Shown here: piece by piece, positions 9,715 through 17,641 of the stretch
Position numbering within the stretch: the first letter of the stretch is position 1
Layout: each line of letters begins with the position of its first letter
Source: an uncultured Azospirillum sp.
Lineage (GTDB): Bacteria > Pseudomonadota > Alphaproteobacteria > Azospirillales > Azospirillaceae
Assembly: GCF_946480385.1 (NCBI RefSeq)
Contig: NZ_CAMLJP010000110.1
Span: 1 to 20,371 of the forward strand
Length of the DNA stretch: 20,371 bases
Direction of reading: 5' to 3'
Made by a program: the position numbers and the translations under genes
Notes under the pieces: model-generated
Told to the model about the DNA's origin: nothing
The model's input: the letters and a program-made list of their open reading frames with translations, nothing else
Database searches by the model: none

Positions 9715-10935
9715 GTGGGTCTGGTCGGCCAATTCCTTGAATTTATCGAAAGTGCGCCGAACCAGTCGCTGCGATCGCTCAGCGATCGGGTGCTGCGCAA
9801 ATGTCGCGACCTGACGGGAGCGGAGGCCGGCACGATCTTCATGCTGCGCGGGCAGGGGCGACACCGGCATCTGGAGGCGGTCAGCGCCCAGAACGACGTG
9901 ATCCGCACGAAACCGACGCTGTTCTCCGTGCCGGTAAGCCAAGCCTCCATCGTCGGCTATGTCGCGGCGACCGGCGAGACTCTGCTGCTGGAGGATGCCT
10001 ACGCCATCGCGGAGGATCGCCCTTACAGCTTCAACCCCGCCTTCGACCAGCGCACCGGTTTCCGTACCCGTTCCATTATGGCGTTCGCGCTGAAAGGCTT
10101 CCGCGACCGGCCGATCGGGGTGGTGCAACTGATCAACCGCCGCCCTGTGGAGGGGCCGCCCACCTTCCTGCCCGAACATGAGCAGATGATTGCCCCGGTC
10201 AACCACATCGTCGGCCGGGCGCTGGAGCGGGCAGCGACGCTGGAGCGCCTGACCGAGCGCAACCGCGCCCTGACCCGGGAGCGCCGGCGCGTCGCCGAAC
10301 TTCAGGCGGAGACGGAGCGCGCCTTCATGGTGTCCGTCAATCTGCTGGCCCGCGCCGCCGAGGTGCATGACGAGGACACCGGCAATCACATCCTGCGCGT
10401 CAACGAATACTCCCACGCGCTGGCGAGCTGGGCCGGCTGCAGCCGCGCCTTCTGCAACGAAATCCGCTTTTCCGCCGCCCTGCACGATGTCGGCAAGATG
10501 AGCGTCGATCAGGCGGTGCTGCACAAGAAGGGCCGGCTCGACGACCGTGAACTGGCGGAGATGCGGCGCCATCCGGTGTATGGCCACGATATTCTGGTCG
10601 CGTCGGATCGGCTGAAGATGGCCGCAGAGATCGCGCTGTACCACCACGAACAGTGGGCCGGCACCGGCTATCCGCGTGGCCTGAAAGGGGAGGAAATCCC
10701 GCTGGCCGCCCGCATCGTCGCCATCGCCGACTGCTACGACGCCCTGCGCAGTGCCCGTCCCTACAAGCCGTCATTCAGCCATGAAAAGGCGGTCGACATC
10801 CTGCTGAACGGTGACGACCGCCTGGATCCCAGGGTCCATTTCGATCCGCGCCTGCTCTCGCTGTTCGCCGGCCGCCACGCGGAGTTCGATGCGATCTGGG
10901 AGCGGCTGAAGGATCAGGAGACTCTTGCGGTCTGA
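9715..10935 (+). CDS. GAF domain / HD-GYP cyclic-di-GMP phosphodiesterase-like protein
   Basis: A 406-residue cytoplasmic signalling protein. Residues ~15-170 form a GAF sensor domain (LSDRVLRKCRDLTGAEAGTIFML... GYVAATGETLLLEDAY... GVVQLINRR). Residues ~170-205 are a charged coiled-coil linker, and residues ~208-370 an HD-GYP domain. Its key residues are intact: H225, H257-D258 in LHDVGK, H286 and H291 (HPVYGH), H310-H311-E312, and the GTGYPRG signature at 316-322, so c-di-GMP (or cGAMP-type) hydrolysis is expected. The GAF ligand is unknown. The GTG at 9715 is chosen because of the GGGGAG SD at 9705-9710 (short 4-nt spacer); an in-frame TTG at 9676 would add 13 residues. It converges on the dedA-like gene, sharing the hairpin at 10956-10975. 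Confidence 0.92.
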   Translation: MGLVGQFLEFIESAPNQSLRSLSDRVLRKCRDLTGAEAGTIFMLRGQGRHRHLEAVSAQNDVIRTKPTLFSVPVSQASIVGYVAATGETLLLEDAYAIAEDRPYSFNPAFDQRTGFRTRSIMAFALKGFRDRPIGVVQLINRRPVEGPPTFLPEHEQMIAPVNHIVGRALERAATLERLTERNRALTRERRRVAELQAETERAFMVSVNLLARAAEVHDEDTGNHILRVNEYSHALASWAGCSRAFCNEIRFSAALHDVGKMSVDQAVLHKKGRLDDRELAEMRRHPVYGHDILVASDRLKMAAEIALYHHEQWAGTGYPRGLKGEEIPLAARIVAIADCYDALRSARPYKPSFSHEKAVDILLNGDDRLDPRVHFDPRLLSLFAGRHAEFDAIWERLKDQETLAV

Positions 10936-10955
10936 GACTGGCGCGGTCTGAGAAG

Positions 10956-10975
10956 CCGGCGGATCACTCCGCCGG
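10956..10975. terminator. Bidirectional hairpin between convergent genes
   Basis: Perfect 8-bp stem ccggcgga (10956-10963) / tccgccgg (10968-10975) with loop tcac. The loop contains the stop codon of the minus-strand DedA gene, 20 nt after the HD-GYP stop. It serves the very short (28 nt) convergent gap. There is no T-run on either side. Confidence 0.5.
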
Positions 10976-11551
10976 GTTGGTCGCGGCGAGCGCACGGCGG
11001 CGGACCCAGCGGAAGCTCTTGATGCCCAGCCACAGGCCGCCGATGGCGAGGCCGGTCAGCAGCAGGATCTTCGGCCCATCCTCGCCGATGGCGGCGGCGG
11101 CTTCACCGAACAGGTAACCGGCACCGGCAAAGCTCCAGGCCCAGATGCCGGCGGCGATGAAGTTCCAGAACAGGAAACGGGACCACGGCATGCCGGAGGT
11201 GCCGATGGCGACGGACGCGATGTTGCGCACGCCATAGAGGAAGCGGAACACCAGAATGAAGGCGACGCCGTATCTCTCCAGCCAGCTCAGAACCCGGCAT
11301 GCATGGGCATCGGCGGATGGAAAGCGGGCCAGTGCCCTTTTGCCCCAGCGACGGCCCAGCCAGAACCACACCTGATCGCCCATGAAGCTGCCGATCCACA
11401 CCGAGCCGACCAGCCAATACAGATTGACGATGCCAAGTTTGGCGCCCATCCCGCCGAAGATTACAAATGTTTCACCTTCAAAAAAGGCCCAGATAAAGGC
11501 CATCGGGTAAAAGGCATTCCCCCATTCCTGCAACCAAGTGATCCAGTCCAA
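10964..11551 (-). CDS. DedA family (SNARE-associated/VTT domain) membrane protein
   Basis: A 195-residue inner-membrane protein. DedA/VTT proteins act in lipid (e.g. undecaprenyl-phosphate) flipping and membrane homeostasis. Seen: the N-terminal FxEGETFVIFGG block (FFEGETFVIFGGMGA, residues ~23-37), GSFMGDQVWFWLGRRWGK (~53-70), and the family arginine motif FRFLYGVRNIASVAIGTSGMPWSRFLFWN (~101-129), followed by two hydrophobic segments and a basic tail. The frame begins with TTG at 11551, directly preceded by a strong GGAGGGGG Shine-Dalgarno sequence (11554-11561), so a TTG start is likely real. No ATG lies close by except an internal one at residue 17, which would cut into the first conserved region. 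Confidence 0.92.
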   Translation of the reverse strand: MDWITWLQEWGNAFYPMAFIWAFFEGETFVIFGGMGAKLGIVNLYWLVGSVWIGSFMGDQVWFWLGRRWGKRALARFPSADAHACRVLSWLERYGVAFILVFRFLYGVRNIASVAIGTSGMPWSRFLFWNFIAAGIWAWSFAGAGYLFGEAAAAIGEDGPKILLLTGLAIGGLWLGIKSFRWVRRRALAATNPAE

Positions 11552-11726
11552 AGCCCCCTCCGGGAGACGTCTCTTGTGGGTTCGGCGGGCCCGGCGGCGC
11601 TTTATAACCGCTTTATTGTGCGATGCGGCATGCAGAGCGTGGGCTGGAACAGATCATGACATAAAGCCCCGCCGTTTGTCTCGGAAACTTTATTGACTAA
11701 GGGGTCGTCCCAGTGGTGGGGATGGA

Positions 11727-12185
11727 TCAGAAATCGTCGCCGGACAATTCGCCGACGGCCTGCCGCGCGGCGCGTAGAAGGGCGGGGTTGGGCTCCATCG
11801 CGGCCTCCCCATCCTCGCCGTCGGCATCGCTGTGATCTGGGGCGGCGCGGCGTTTCAGCTCGCGGGCCGCCTCGATCAGCAGATGGGCCAGACGCTGGTC
11901 GGGCAGCGCCTGCACCAATGCCCGAAGCTCGGGATTGGACAACGCGGCCGGATCGAAGGCCGGCGGAGGCGGTGGCGGGGCTGGCGGAGCGAGCGGCAGT
12001 GTCGCGACAGTCGCCGCCATTGCCGCCGCCCTCGGCAGAGGGGCGGCCTCCCGCACCACATCGACCGCGACCTGGGCGGCCATCGTCGAAGACGTGGCAG
12101 CCGTCGCGGTAGCCCGCACCCGGCGCGGCTTGCGCGCCGGTTCGGTCTCCGGCAGATCGTCGAACAGAAGCCGTTGGACGCTCAT
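11727..12185 (-). CDS. Hypothetical protein, possibly damage-inducible
   Basis: Not recognised. A 152-residue protein with the N-terminus MSVQRLLFDDLPETEPARKPRR, a low-complexity Ala/Val/Pro middle with a run of prolines (about residues 70-76), and a more structured C-terminal helix region LSNPELRALVQALPDQRLAHLLIEAARELKRR, ending in an acidic tail LSGDDF. No signal peptide or membrane segment. The start at 12185 is chosen over an in-frame ATG at 12263 because the promoter and operator-like array at 12258-12318 would otherwise overlap coding sequence, and because MSVQRLLFDD looks like a native start; the SD is weak. The coding call rests on amino-acid composition and the open frame. Other frames here give Arg/Gly-rich nonsense. 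Confidence 0.65.
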   Translation of the reverse strand: MSVQRLLFDDLPETEPARKPRRVRATATAATSSTMAAQVAVDVVREAAPLPRAAAMAATVATLPLAPPAPPPPPPAFDPAALSNPELRALVQALPDQRLAHLLIEAARELKRRAAPDHSDADGEDGEAAMEPNPALLRAARQAVGELSGDDF

Positions 12186-12257
12186 CGCTGCGGTTGCCCC
12201 CTGCGCTCCACCAATACCCACCCACACCGGCGGCGCTTCCCGCACCGGCCATTCGCT

Positions 12258-12318
12258 GTTCACCCGCAGTTTGCGGTGTGTTCTCTTTTCATTCTAGGAA
12301 GAGTGCCGGGTTTGTCGA
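12258..12318 (-). promoter_or_regulatory. Sigma-70-type promoter with LexA-like half-site array
   Basis: On the minus strand TCGACA (12313-12318), a 16-nt spacer and TAGAAT (12291-12296) form a good -35/-10 pair (5 of 6 each), with a start near 12284. Overlapping the -10 and start are four half-sites spaced exactly 11 bp apart: GAAT (12291-12294), GAAC (12280-12283), AAAC (12269-12272) and GAAC (12258-12261). Alphaproteobacterial LexA recognises GAAC-N7-GAAC direct repeats. Each adjacent pair here differs from that by one base. The position is right for repression of the gene ending at 11727. Confidence 0.5.
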
Positions 12319-12332
12319 GCGGATTCTGGCGG

Positions 12333-12794
12333 CTATGCCCGACAGCCGTCCCCGGAAGCATGCTGGAGAGCCGTCGCCTCCAGGAAGCGTTCCGGTCGCA
12401 GCACCCGCGTTTCACCGGCCCGACGCACCGACAGGAGCTGCCGGTCGACCGTCACCAGCCAGGGCACCGATCCACCGACCGCCGCGGCCAGGAACATGTC
12501 ATCCTCCGGATCGCGGCACAGGCGTCCGACCGCGGCGGGGGCGACCAGCGTCGTCTCCTCCCGGATGCGATCCAGGAAGGCGCGGCGATCCGCCGCGGGG
12601 GTATAGCGGTCGAAGGTCGGCCGCATCAGCACCTCTTCCAACTCCGCCAGCGTCTCGGTGCTGCCGACCAGGCCCCGCTCGGCGCGCACCCGCTCCACGC
12701 AGCGGCGGATCGCGTCATGCCGGCGTGCCGCGGCATCACCCAGCAGCGCATAGGCAACCAGGATGTTGGTGTCGAGCACGGCCCGGATCGGCAT
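12333..12794 (-). CDS. PIN-domain protein (PIN_3, putative toxin component)
   Basis: A 153-residue PIN-fold putative ribonuclease of the COG1569/PIN_3 type. Seen: the N-terminal RAVLDTNILVAYALLG with the first catalytic Asp (residue 7), STETLAELEEVLMRPTFDRY with the conserved Glu, and CRDPEDDMFLAAAVGGSVPWLVTVDRQLLSV with the later Asp cluster, so the acidic metal site looks complete. The ATG at 12794 gives the usual N-terminus directly before the first beta strand, although it lacks a good SD; upstream in-frame ATGs at 12845 and 12938 would add unrelated residues. No antitoxin gene is adjacent: the upstream 179 nt are a divergent promoter region shared with the response regulator. It may be a stand-alone RNase. 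Confidence 0.85.
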   Translation of the reverse strand: MPIRAVLDTNILVAYALLGDAAARRHDAIRRCVERVRAERGLVGSTETLAELEEVLMRPTFDRYTPAADRRAFLDRIREETTLVAPAAVGRLCRDPEDDMFLAAAVGGSVPWLVTVDRQLLSVRRAGETRVLRPERFLEATALQHASGDGCRA

Positions 12795-12973
12795 GGGAGC
12801 CGAAGGGCGAACCGTGTCGGGGGCGGCAGTGTTGCGGCTGAGCATTGATATATTGCTGGACCATTGCGGTTGAAGTTGTCGGGGCCGATGCGAAGCGTCT
12901 GTTGTGGGCAGGGGCGCTTTGCGGTAAGAAGCCCGCAAGGTGTGAACGGAACCTTTAGGACGGAAATATCGGC

Positions 12974-13333
12974 ATGACCAGCATCCTCGTCGTCGACGAC
13001 AGCCGACTGGCGCGCAACATGGTCTCCAGCGTCATCGCCTCTCTGCGGCCTGACTGGACCATCGTCACCGCAGCCAGCGGCGAAGAGGGGCTGGAGATCG
13101 TCGGCGAGGTGCCGCCGGTCGCCGCCATCGTCGATTACAACATGCCGGGCATGGACGGGCTGCAGCTGGCCGAGCGGCTGAAGGAGCGCTTCGTCGGCCT
13201 GCCCATCGGCCTGCTGACCGCCAACGTTCAGGACGCGCTGAAGCGCAAGGCCGAGGCGCTGGGCGTCCGTTTCATCGCCAAGCCGATCACCTCGGACAAG
13301 ATCCGCGACTTCCTCGCCGCGGCCGGGCAGTGA
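12974..13333 (+). CDS. Single-domain response regulator (CheY-like)
   Basis: A 119-residue receiver domain with no output domain. The acidic pocket (DD at residues 8-9), phospho-acceptor Asp54 (AIVDYNMPGMDG), Thr82 (LLTAN) and Lys103 (IAKP) are all present, so it should be phosphorylated. It ends with a GTGA overlap with the CheC gene, so the pair is co-translated. This means a phosphorylated receiver next to its likely phosphatase. No histidine kinase is in the window, so the input is unknown. The start ATG at 12974 is preceded by a weak purine-rich aggacgga at 12957-12964. Confidence 0.93.
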   Translation: MTSILVVDDSRLARNMVSSVIASLRPDWTIVTAASGEEGLEIVGEVPPVAAIVDYNMPGMDGLQLAERLKERFVGLPIGLLTANVQDALKRKAEALGVRFIAKPITSDKIRDFLAAAGQ

Positions 13334-13980
13334 CGCCGATGGCCGACTCCACATCCGCCGGACCGGCATCGGAAGACCCGCTTCGTCTCGACGCCGACGA
13401 GGCCGACGCCATTGCCGAGCTGTTCAACATCGGCATGGGCGAACCGGCCGCCGCGCTCAGCTCCATGCTGGGCGAGGAGGTGCATCTGTCGGTGCCGTCC
13501 TTCGCGGTGTCGACCCGCGCCCGCATCACCAGCGAGGTGGGCGGCGAACTGGAGGGCGATCAGCCGGTCTGCGCCGTGCGTGGCGCCTTCACCGGCCCCT
13601 TCACCGGCGAAGCGATGCTGATCTTCCCGGAACGCGGCACGCTGGCCCTGGTCGGCCGGCTCGTTCCCGTCGATCCCGCCGTCGAGGCGCCGGGCGAGAT
13701 GGAGCAGGATGCGCTGACCGAGATCGGCAACATCATCCTGAACGGCTGCCTCGCCAGCCTGTCCAACCTGATCGGCGGCGAGTTGTCGGGCGCGGTTCCG
13801 GGCTATGGCACCGGCGCGCCGGCGGCGGTCATCGGGTCCGCCACCGACCCGGTGCTGTTCGTGCGCATCGACATGGCGCTGGCCGCCGGCGATGCCAGCG
13901 GTCACGCGCTGTTCCTGCTGGACATCGCCTCGCTGGACGCCTTCCGCGAGGCGATCCGGCGGGCTTTGGCGGGGCTCTGA
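13330..13980 (+). CDS. cheC: CheC family chemotaxis-type phosphatase
   Basis: A 216-residue protein of the CheC/CheX/FliY family, which dephosphorylates CheY-P. Two copies of the catalytic pattern [DS]-x3-E-x2-N-x22-P are seen: D26/E30/N33...P56 and D127/E131/N134...P157. That makes it CheC-type with both sites intact. The GTG at 13330 overlaps the preceding stop (GTGA) and suits translational coupling; an ATG at 13339, three codons in, is equally possible. It lies outside any visible che operon. Together with the response regulator it forms a compact two-gene signalling unit, perhaps buffering phosphate flow for an unlinked kinase. Confidence 0.92.
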   Translation: MTPMADSTSAGPASEDPLRLDADEADAIAELFNIGMGEPAAALSSMLGEEVHLSVPSFAVSTRARITSEVGGELEGDQPVCAVRGAFTGPFTGEAMLIFPERGTLALVGRLVPVDPAVEAPGEMEQDALTEIGNIILNGCLASLSNLIGGELSGAVPGYGTGAPAAVIGSATDPVLFVRIDMALAAGDASGHALFLLDIASLDAFREAIRRALAGL

Positions 13981-13994
13981 TAGAGAGGTTGAGG

Positions 13995-14137
13995 GGAGGG
14001 GGAGGCTTTTGCCCCCTCCCCACCCCTCCCCCACCTTCGGTGGGAGAGGGAACTCCGCCGCTTCACGATTAAATTACGTTGCAAGCGTCCCACCCCTCCC
14101 CCGCCAAAGGCGGGGGAGGGGTGGGGAGGGGGCAAAA
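13995..14137. repeat. Nested palindromic C/G-rich repeat between cheC and glyS
   Basis: A 26-nt perfect inverted repeat has arms 14007-14032 and 14112-14137. Each half also folds on itself. The left half pairs 14025-14036 with 14040-14051 around a ttc loop (one mismatch). The right half has a perfect 17-bp stem (14089-14105 / 14109-14125) with loop aaa. The two hairpins are thus inverted copies of one motif, about 50 nt apart around an AT-richer centre (cgattaaattacgtt). It lies between convergent cheC and glyS and probably ends transcription from both sides. The purine/pyrimidine theme is shared with the hairpin at 762-790, suggesting a dispersed REP-like element. Confidence 0.8.
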
Positions 14138-14141
14138 ACCT

Positions 14142-16229
14142 TTACCCCTCGATCTTCGAGAAGTCGGCCACCGCGTTCAGCGTCGTCCGGATCTGCGTCA
14201 GCAAGCGCAGGCGGTTGGCGCGCAGGTCCTTGTCCTCCGCATTCACCGTCACCTCGTCGAAGAAGGCGTCCACCGGGCCGCGCAGCTTTGCGAGCGCCGC
14301 CATGGTGCCGGTGAAGTCCTCTTTGGCAATATAAGGTTCTGCAACATCGTTGACTTCTCCCAGCGCACTGTAAAGAGCCTGCTCTTCGGCAGTGACGAGC
14401 TGAGAAATGTCAATTTGACCTTCGTAGCTGCGACCGTCCTTCTTCTCCTCGATGCGGACGATGTTGGAGGCACGCTTATAGGCCGCCAGCAGATTGGCGC
14501 CCTCATCGGACCCGACGAAGTCCTGCAGAGCCTTCACTCGTGCCAGCAGCCGCACCAGATCGTCCTCGCCGCCGAGGGCGAACACGGCATCGACCAGATC
14601 GTGACGGACGCCCTGCTCGCGCAGCACCACCTTCAGGCGGTCGGCGACGAAGGACATCAGGTCGCCGCCGACGCTGCCGGCCGGGGCGAAGCCGCTGACC
14701 GTATAAGCACCGTGGGCGGCGGTGAAGACCTCGGACAGCTTCACCCGCAGCCCGTTCTCCAGCACCAGCCGGATCACGCCCAGCGCGGCACGGCGCAGCG
14801 CGTAGGGGTCCTTCGAACCCGTCGGCTTTTCGTCGATGGCGAAGAAGCCGACCAGCGTGTCGATCTTGTCGGCCAGCGCCACCGCCACCGAAACCGGCGC
14901 AGTCGGGCAGGAATCCGACGGACCCAGCGGCTTGTAGTGGTCGGCGATGGCGTTGGCGACGTCGGCGCTCTCGCCCTGGCCCAGCGCATAGTAGCGGCCC
15001 ATGATCCCCTGAACCTCGGGGAACTCGCCGACCACCTCGGTCACCAGATCGGCCTTGCACAGCAGGGCGGCGCGGCTGGCGGCATCGCTGTCGGCGCCGA
15101 TGGCGCGGGCGATCTCGGCGGCCAGCAGCTGCACGCGGGTGACCTTCTCGGCCACCGTGCCCAGCTTGGCATGGAAGGTGATCTTCTCCAGCGCCGGGAC
15201 GCGGGCTTCCAGCTTGGTCTTGCGGTCCTGGTCCCAGAAGAACTTGGCGTCGGACAGGCGGGCGCGAAGAACGCGCTCGTTGCCGGCGACCACGGCCTTG
15301 CCGCCGTCCAGCGTCTCGGTGTTCGCCACGACGATGAAGCGCGGGGCCATCCGGCCCTCGGCGTCCAGCACGGCGAAATACTTCTGGTGGGTGCGCATCG
15401 AGGTGATGAGCACCTCCGACGGCACGTCCATGAAGCTCTCGTCGATGTTGCCCATCAGCACGACCGGCCATTCGACGAGGCCGGCGACCTCCTCCAGCAG
15501 CGCGTCATCGGGCGACAGGGTTAGGCCCTGGGCCTTGGCCAGAGCCTCGGCGTCGGCCTTGATCTTGGCCTTGCGCTCCTCGCGGTCGAGCACGACCTTG
15601 GCGGCGCGCAGCTTCTCCTTGTAGTCGGCGAAGCTTTCCACCGTGAAGGCGTCGGGCGCCAGGAAGCGGTGGCCGCGGGTGCCGTTGCCGAAAGCGATGC
15701 GGCCCTGGGTGCCGCCGATGTCATAGCCGCCGTCGAGAACGCGCCCGCCGAACAGAGCGATGATCGAGTGCAGCGGACGGACCCAGCGCACGGTGCCGGT
15801 GCCCCAGCGCATCGACTTCGGCCAGGGCAGCTCCGCCATGGCGGCGGGGATGATCTCCGCCAGCACTTCGGCGGTTTCGCGCCCCTTTTTCTCGGTCACC
15901 GCGAAGTAGAAGACGCCCTTGCCGGTGTCGCGCTGCTCGCACTGGTCGAGGCTGTCGAGGCCGGCCGACTTCAGGAAGCCGGCGACCGCCTGCTCCGGTG
16001 AGCCGACGCGCGGACCCTTCTTCTCCTCGCGCACGTCGGCGGTGCGCTCCGGCAGACCGTCGACCACCAGCGCCAGACGGCGCGGGGTGGAGTGGGCTTC
16101 GGCCGTGGCGAAGGTCAGGCCGTTCGCCGCCAGCTTGTCGGTAACGAGGCGCTTCAGGTCGTCGGCGGCCCGCGCCTGCATGCGGGCGGGGATTTCTTCG
16201 GAGAAGAATTCGATCAGGAGTTCGGTCAT
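14142..16229 (-). CDS. glyS: Glycyl-tRNA synthetase beta subunit
   Basis: A 695-residue tRNA-binding subunit of the bacterial alpha2-beta2 glycyl-tRNA synthetase (E. coli 689). Seen: the N-terminal [17 protein letters not shown] block, [85 protein letters not shown], and the HD-type [10 protein letters not shown]...[15 protein letters not shown] region, with a C-terminal DALR-type anticodon-binding part. The ATG at 16229 lies 4 nt after the glyQ stop, so expression is coupled; an open frame continuing further upstream overlaps glyQ and is not needed. It ends just before the palindromic repeat. Confidence 0.97.
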   Translation of the reverse strand: MTELLIEFFSEEIPARMQARAADDLKRLVTDKLAANGLTFATAEAHSTPRRLALVVDGLPERTADVREEKKGPRVGSPEQAVAGFLKSAGLDSLDQCEQRDTGKGVFYFAVTEKKGRETAEVLAEIIPAAMAELPWPKSMRWGTGTVRWVRPLHSIIALFGGRVLDGGYDIGGTQGRIAFGNGTRGHRFLAPDAFTVESFADYKEKLRAAKVVLDREERKAKIKADAEALAKAQGLTLSPDDALLEEVAGLVEWPVVLMGNIDESFMDVPSEVLITSMRTHQKYFAVLDAEGRMAPRFIVVANTETLDGGKAVVAGNERVLRARLSDAKFFWDQDRKTKLEARVPALEKITFHAKLGTVAEKVTRVQLLAAEIARAIGADSDAASRAALLCKADLVTEVVGEFPEVQGIMGRYYALGQGESADVANAIADHYKPLGPSDSCPTAPVSVAVALADKIDTLVGFFAIDEKPTGSKDPYALRRAALGVIRLVLENGLRVKLSEVFTAAHGAYTVSGFAPAGSVGGDLMSFVADRLKVVLREQGVRHDLVDAVFALGGEDDLVRLLARVKALQDFVGSDEGANLLAAYKRASNIVRIEEKKDGRSYEGQIDISQLVTAEEQALYSALGEVNDVAEPYIAKEDFTGTMAALAKLRGPVDAFFDEVTVNAEDKDLRANRLRLLTQIRTTLNAVADFSKIEG

Positions 16230-16233
16230 TGGA

Positions 16234-17130
16234 TTACTTCGCCCCCGTCCAGACTTCGCAGCAGGCCTTGGCCAGCGCGCGCACGCGGCCGATATAGGCG
16301 GCGCGCTCGACAACGCTGATCACGCCGCGGGCGTCCAGCAGGTTGAACAGATGCGACGCCTTGATGCACTGGTCATAGGCGGGCAGCGCAAGGTTCTGCG
16401 CCACCAGCGCCTGGCACTCGGCCTCGGCGTCTTTGAAATGCTGGAGCAGCATGTCGGTGTTGGCGAACTCGAAGTTATGCTTCGAGTATTCGACCTCGGC
16501 GCGCTTGAACACGTCGCCGTACTTCACACCCTGGCCGTTGAAGTCCAGGTCATAGACATTCTCGACGCCCTGCACATACATGGCGAGGCGTTCCAGCCCA
16601 TAGGTCAGCTCGACCGCGACCGGATCGCATTCGATGCCGCCGACCTGCTGAAAATAGGTGTACTGCGTCACTTCCATGCCGTCGCACCACACTTCCCAGC
16701 CCAGGCCCCAGGCGCCCAGAGTCGGGCTTTCCCAGTCGTCCTCGACGAAGCGGATGTCATGCAGCGCCGGGTCGATGCCGATGGCGCGCAGGCTGTCCAG
16801 GTAAAGCTCCTGCGCGTTGGCCGGCGAGGGCTTCATGATGACCTGGTACTGGTAATAGTGCTGCAGGCGGTTCGGGTTCTCGCCATAGCGGCCGTCCTTC
16901 GGCCGGCGCGACGGCTGGACATAGGCCGCCTTCCAGGCATCGGGACCCAGCGCGCGCAGCGTGGTCGCCGGGTGGAAGGTGCCGGCGCCGACCTCCATGT
17001 CGTAGGGCTGCAGGATGACGCAACCCTGCTCCGACCAGAACTGGTGGAGCTTGAGGATCAGGGCCTGGAACGACAGGCCGCGGCGGTCGGCGGAGTTTCC
17101 GCCGTCGGAAGTCCCGATCTGGGAGGCCAT
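16234..17130 (-). CDS. glyQ: Glycyl-tRNA synthetase alpha subunit
   Basis: A 298-residue class II catalytic subunit (E. coli 303) that forms glycyl-adenylate and charges tRNA-Gly with GlyS. The very conserved stretches [94 protein letters not shown] and [15 protein letters not shown] are all intact. The ATG at 17130 gives a 17-residue lead before the conserved [14 protein letters not shown]; the SD is weak. A sigma-70-type promoter is seen at 17167-17195. glyS follows after 4 nt. Confidence 0.98.
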   Translation of the reverse strand: MASQIGTSDGGNSADRRGLSFQALILKLHQFWSEQGCVILQPYDMEVGAGTFHPATTLRALGPDAWKAAYVQPSRRPKDGRYGENPNRLQHYYQYQVIMKPSPANAQELYLDSLRAIGIDPALHDIRFVEDDWESPTLGAWGLGWEVWCDGMEVTQYTYFQQVGGIECDPVAVELTYGLERLAMYVQGVENVYDLDFNGQGVKYGDVFKRAEVEYSKHNFEFANTDMLLQHFKDAEAECQALVAQNLALPAYDQCIKASHLFNLLDARGVISVVERAAYIGRVRALAKACCEVWTGAK

Positions 17131-17166
17131 GGACGGTCCACAATAGAAATGTTGAAAACGCGCCGC

Positions 17167-17195
17167 ACGATAGGCGGGTGCCACCGCCAAATCAA
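17167..17195 (-). promoter_or_regulatory. Putative sigma-70 promoter for glyQS
   Basis: On the minus strand TTGATT (17190-17195), a 17-nt spacer and TATCGT (17167-17172) match the -35/-10 consensus at 4 of 6 each. The start would be near 17160, about 30 nt before the glyQ ATG. It lies in the 94-nt gap after the zinc-ribbon gene. Confidence 0.45.
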
Positions 17196-17224
17196 GCCGC
17201 AGCGCGGAAAGGCCGCTCCCGCGG

Positions 17225-17518
17225 TCAGCGGCCGTAGGGGCAGGCGGGACGGCCGCAGGACACGGCGGAGCGGGGGGCGACATAGGCGCCGCATTCCGGA
17301 CATTTCTCCATGTCCTCCGCCTCCACGGCGTAGGAGCCGGCGTCGCGCGACGAGGCGCCGGGTGCGGCATCGCGCCGTCCGGATTGATTGGGGCCGTCCT
17401 GGCGGCGGGCGGCGCTGCGGGCGCGGCCGATCTCCTGCACGCGGTTGACCCAGCGCCAGCCGTACCAGACCGCGCCGATCACCAGCGCAAGGAGAATTAT
17501 CTTGGACAAGGATATCAT
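17225..17518 (-). CDS. PP0621-like small membrane protein with C-terminal zinc ribbon
   Basis: A 97-residue protein. Residues ~3-20 ([19 protein letters not shown]) form one membrane anchor, followed by a basic, low-complexity linker. A C-terminal cysteine motif ([11 protein letters not shown]...[11 protein letters not shown]) offers four or five cysteines for zinc. An N-terminal helix plus a CxxC-G-x-x-V/L tail matches the PP0621-type family found in many proteobacteria; function unknown. Several in-frame starts exist. The ATG at 17518 is preferred because it begins directly at the membrane helix, while one at 17548 adds ten residues. It lies upstream of glyQS on the same strand. Confidence 0.75.
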   Translation of the reverse strand: MISLSKIILLALVIGAVWYGWRWVNRVQEIGRARSAARRQDGPNQSGRRDAAPGASSRDAGSYAVEAEDMEKCPECGAYVAPRSAVSCGRPACPYGR

Positions 17519-17600
17519 CGCCGGCAGCCCGTCTGATCTCCCGGGCATTCAGCCCGCGGGCGACGGGAAGTCAAGAGAATAGGGCGGAAACGGAAAGGGC

Positions 17601-17630
17601 GGGACCGCCGCAAGGGGAGGCGGCGGTCCC
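17601..17630 (-). terminator. Hairpin after the exported-protein gene
   Basis: Perfect 11-bp stem gggaccgccgc (17601-17611) / gcggcggtccc (17620-17630) with an 8-nt loop. It begins 12 nt after the minus-strand stop at 17642. Downstream on the minus strand is cgccctttccgttt, a weak pyrimidine tract rather than a pure T-run. Confidence 0.65.
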
Positions 17631-17641
17631 ATCCGGCCGCT

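Noticed and set aside
11602..12848. Overlapping Arg/Gly-rich frames on both strands around the hypothetical and PIN genes
   Set aside because: Composition is typical of shadow frames. The PIN motif and the MSVQRLLFDD frame explain the region better.
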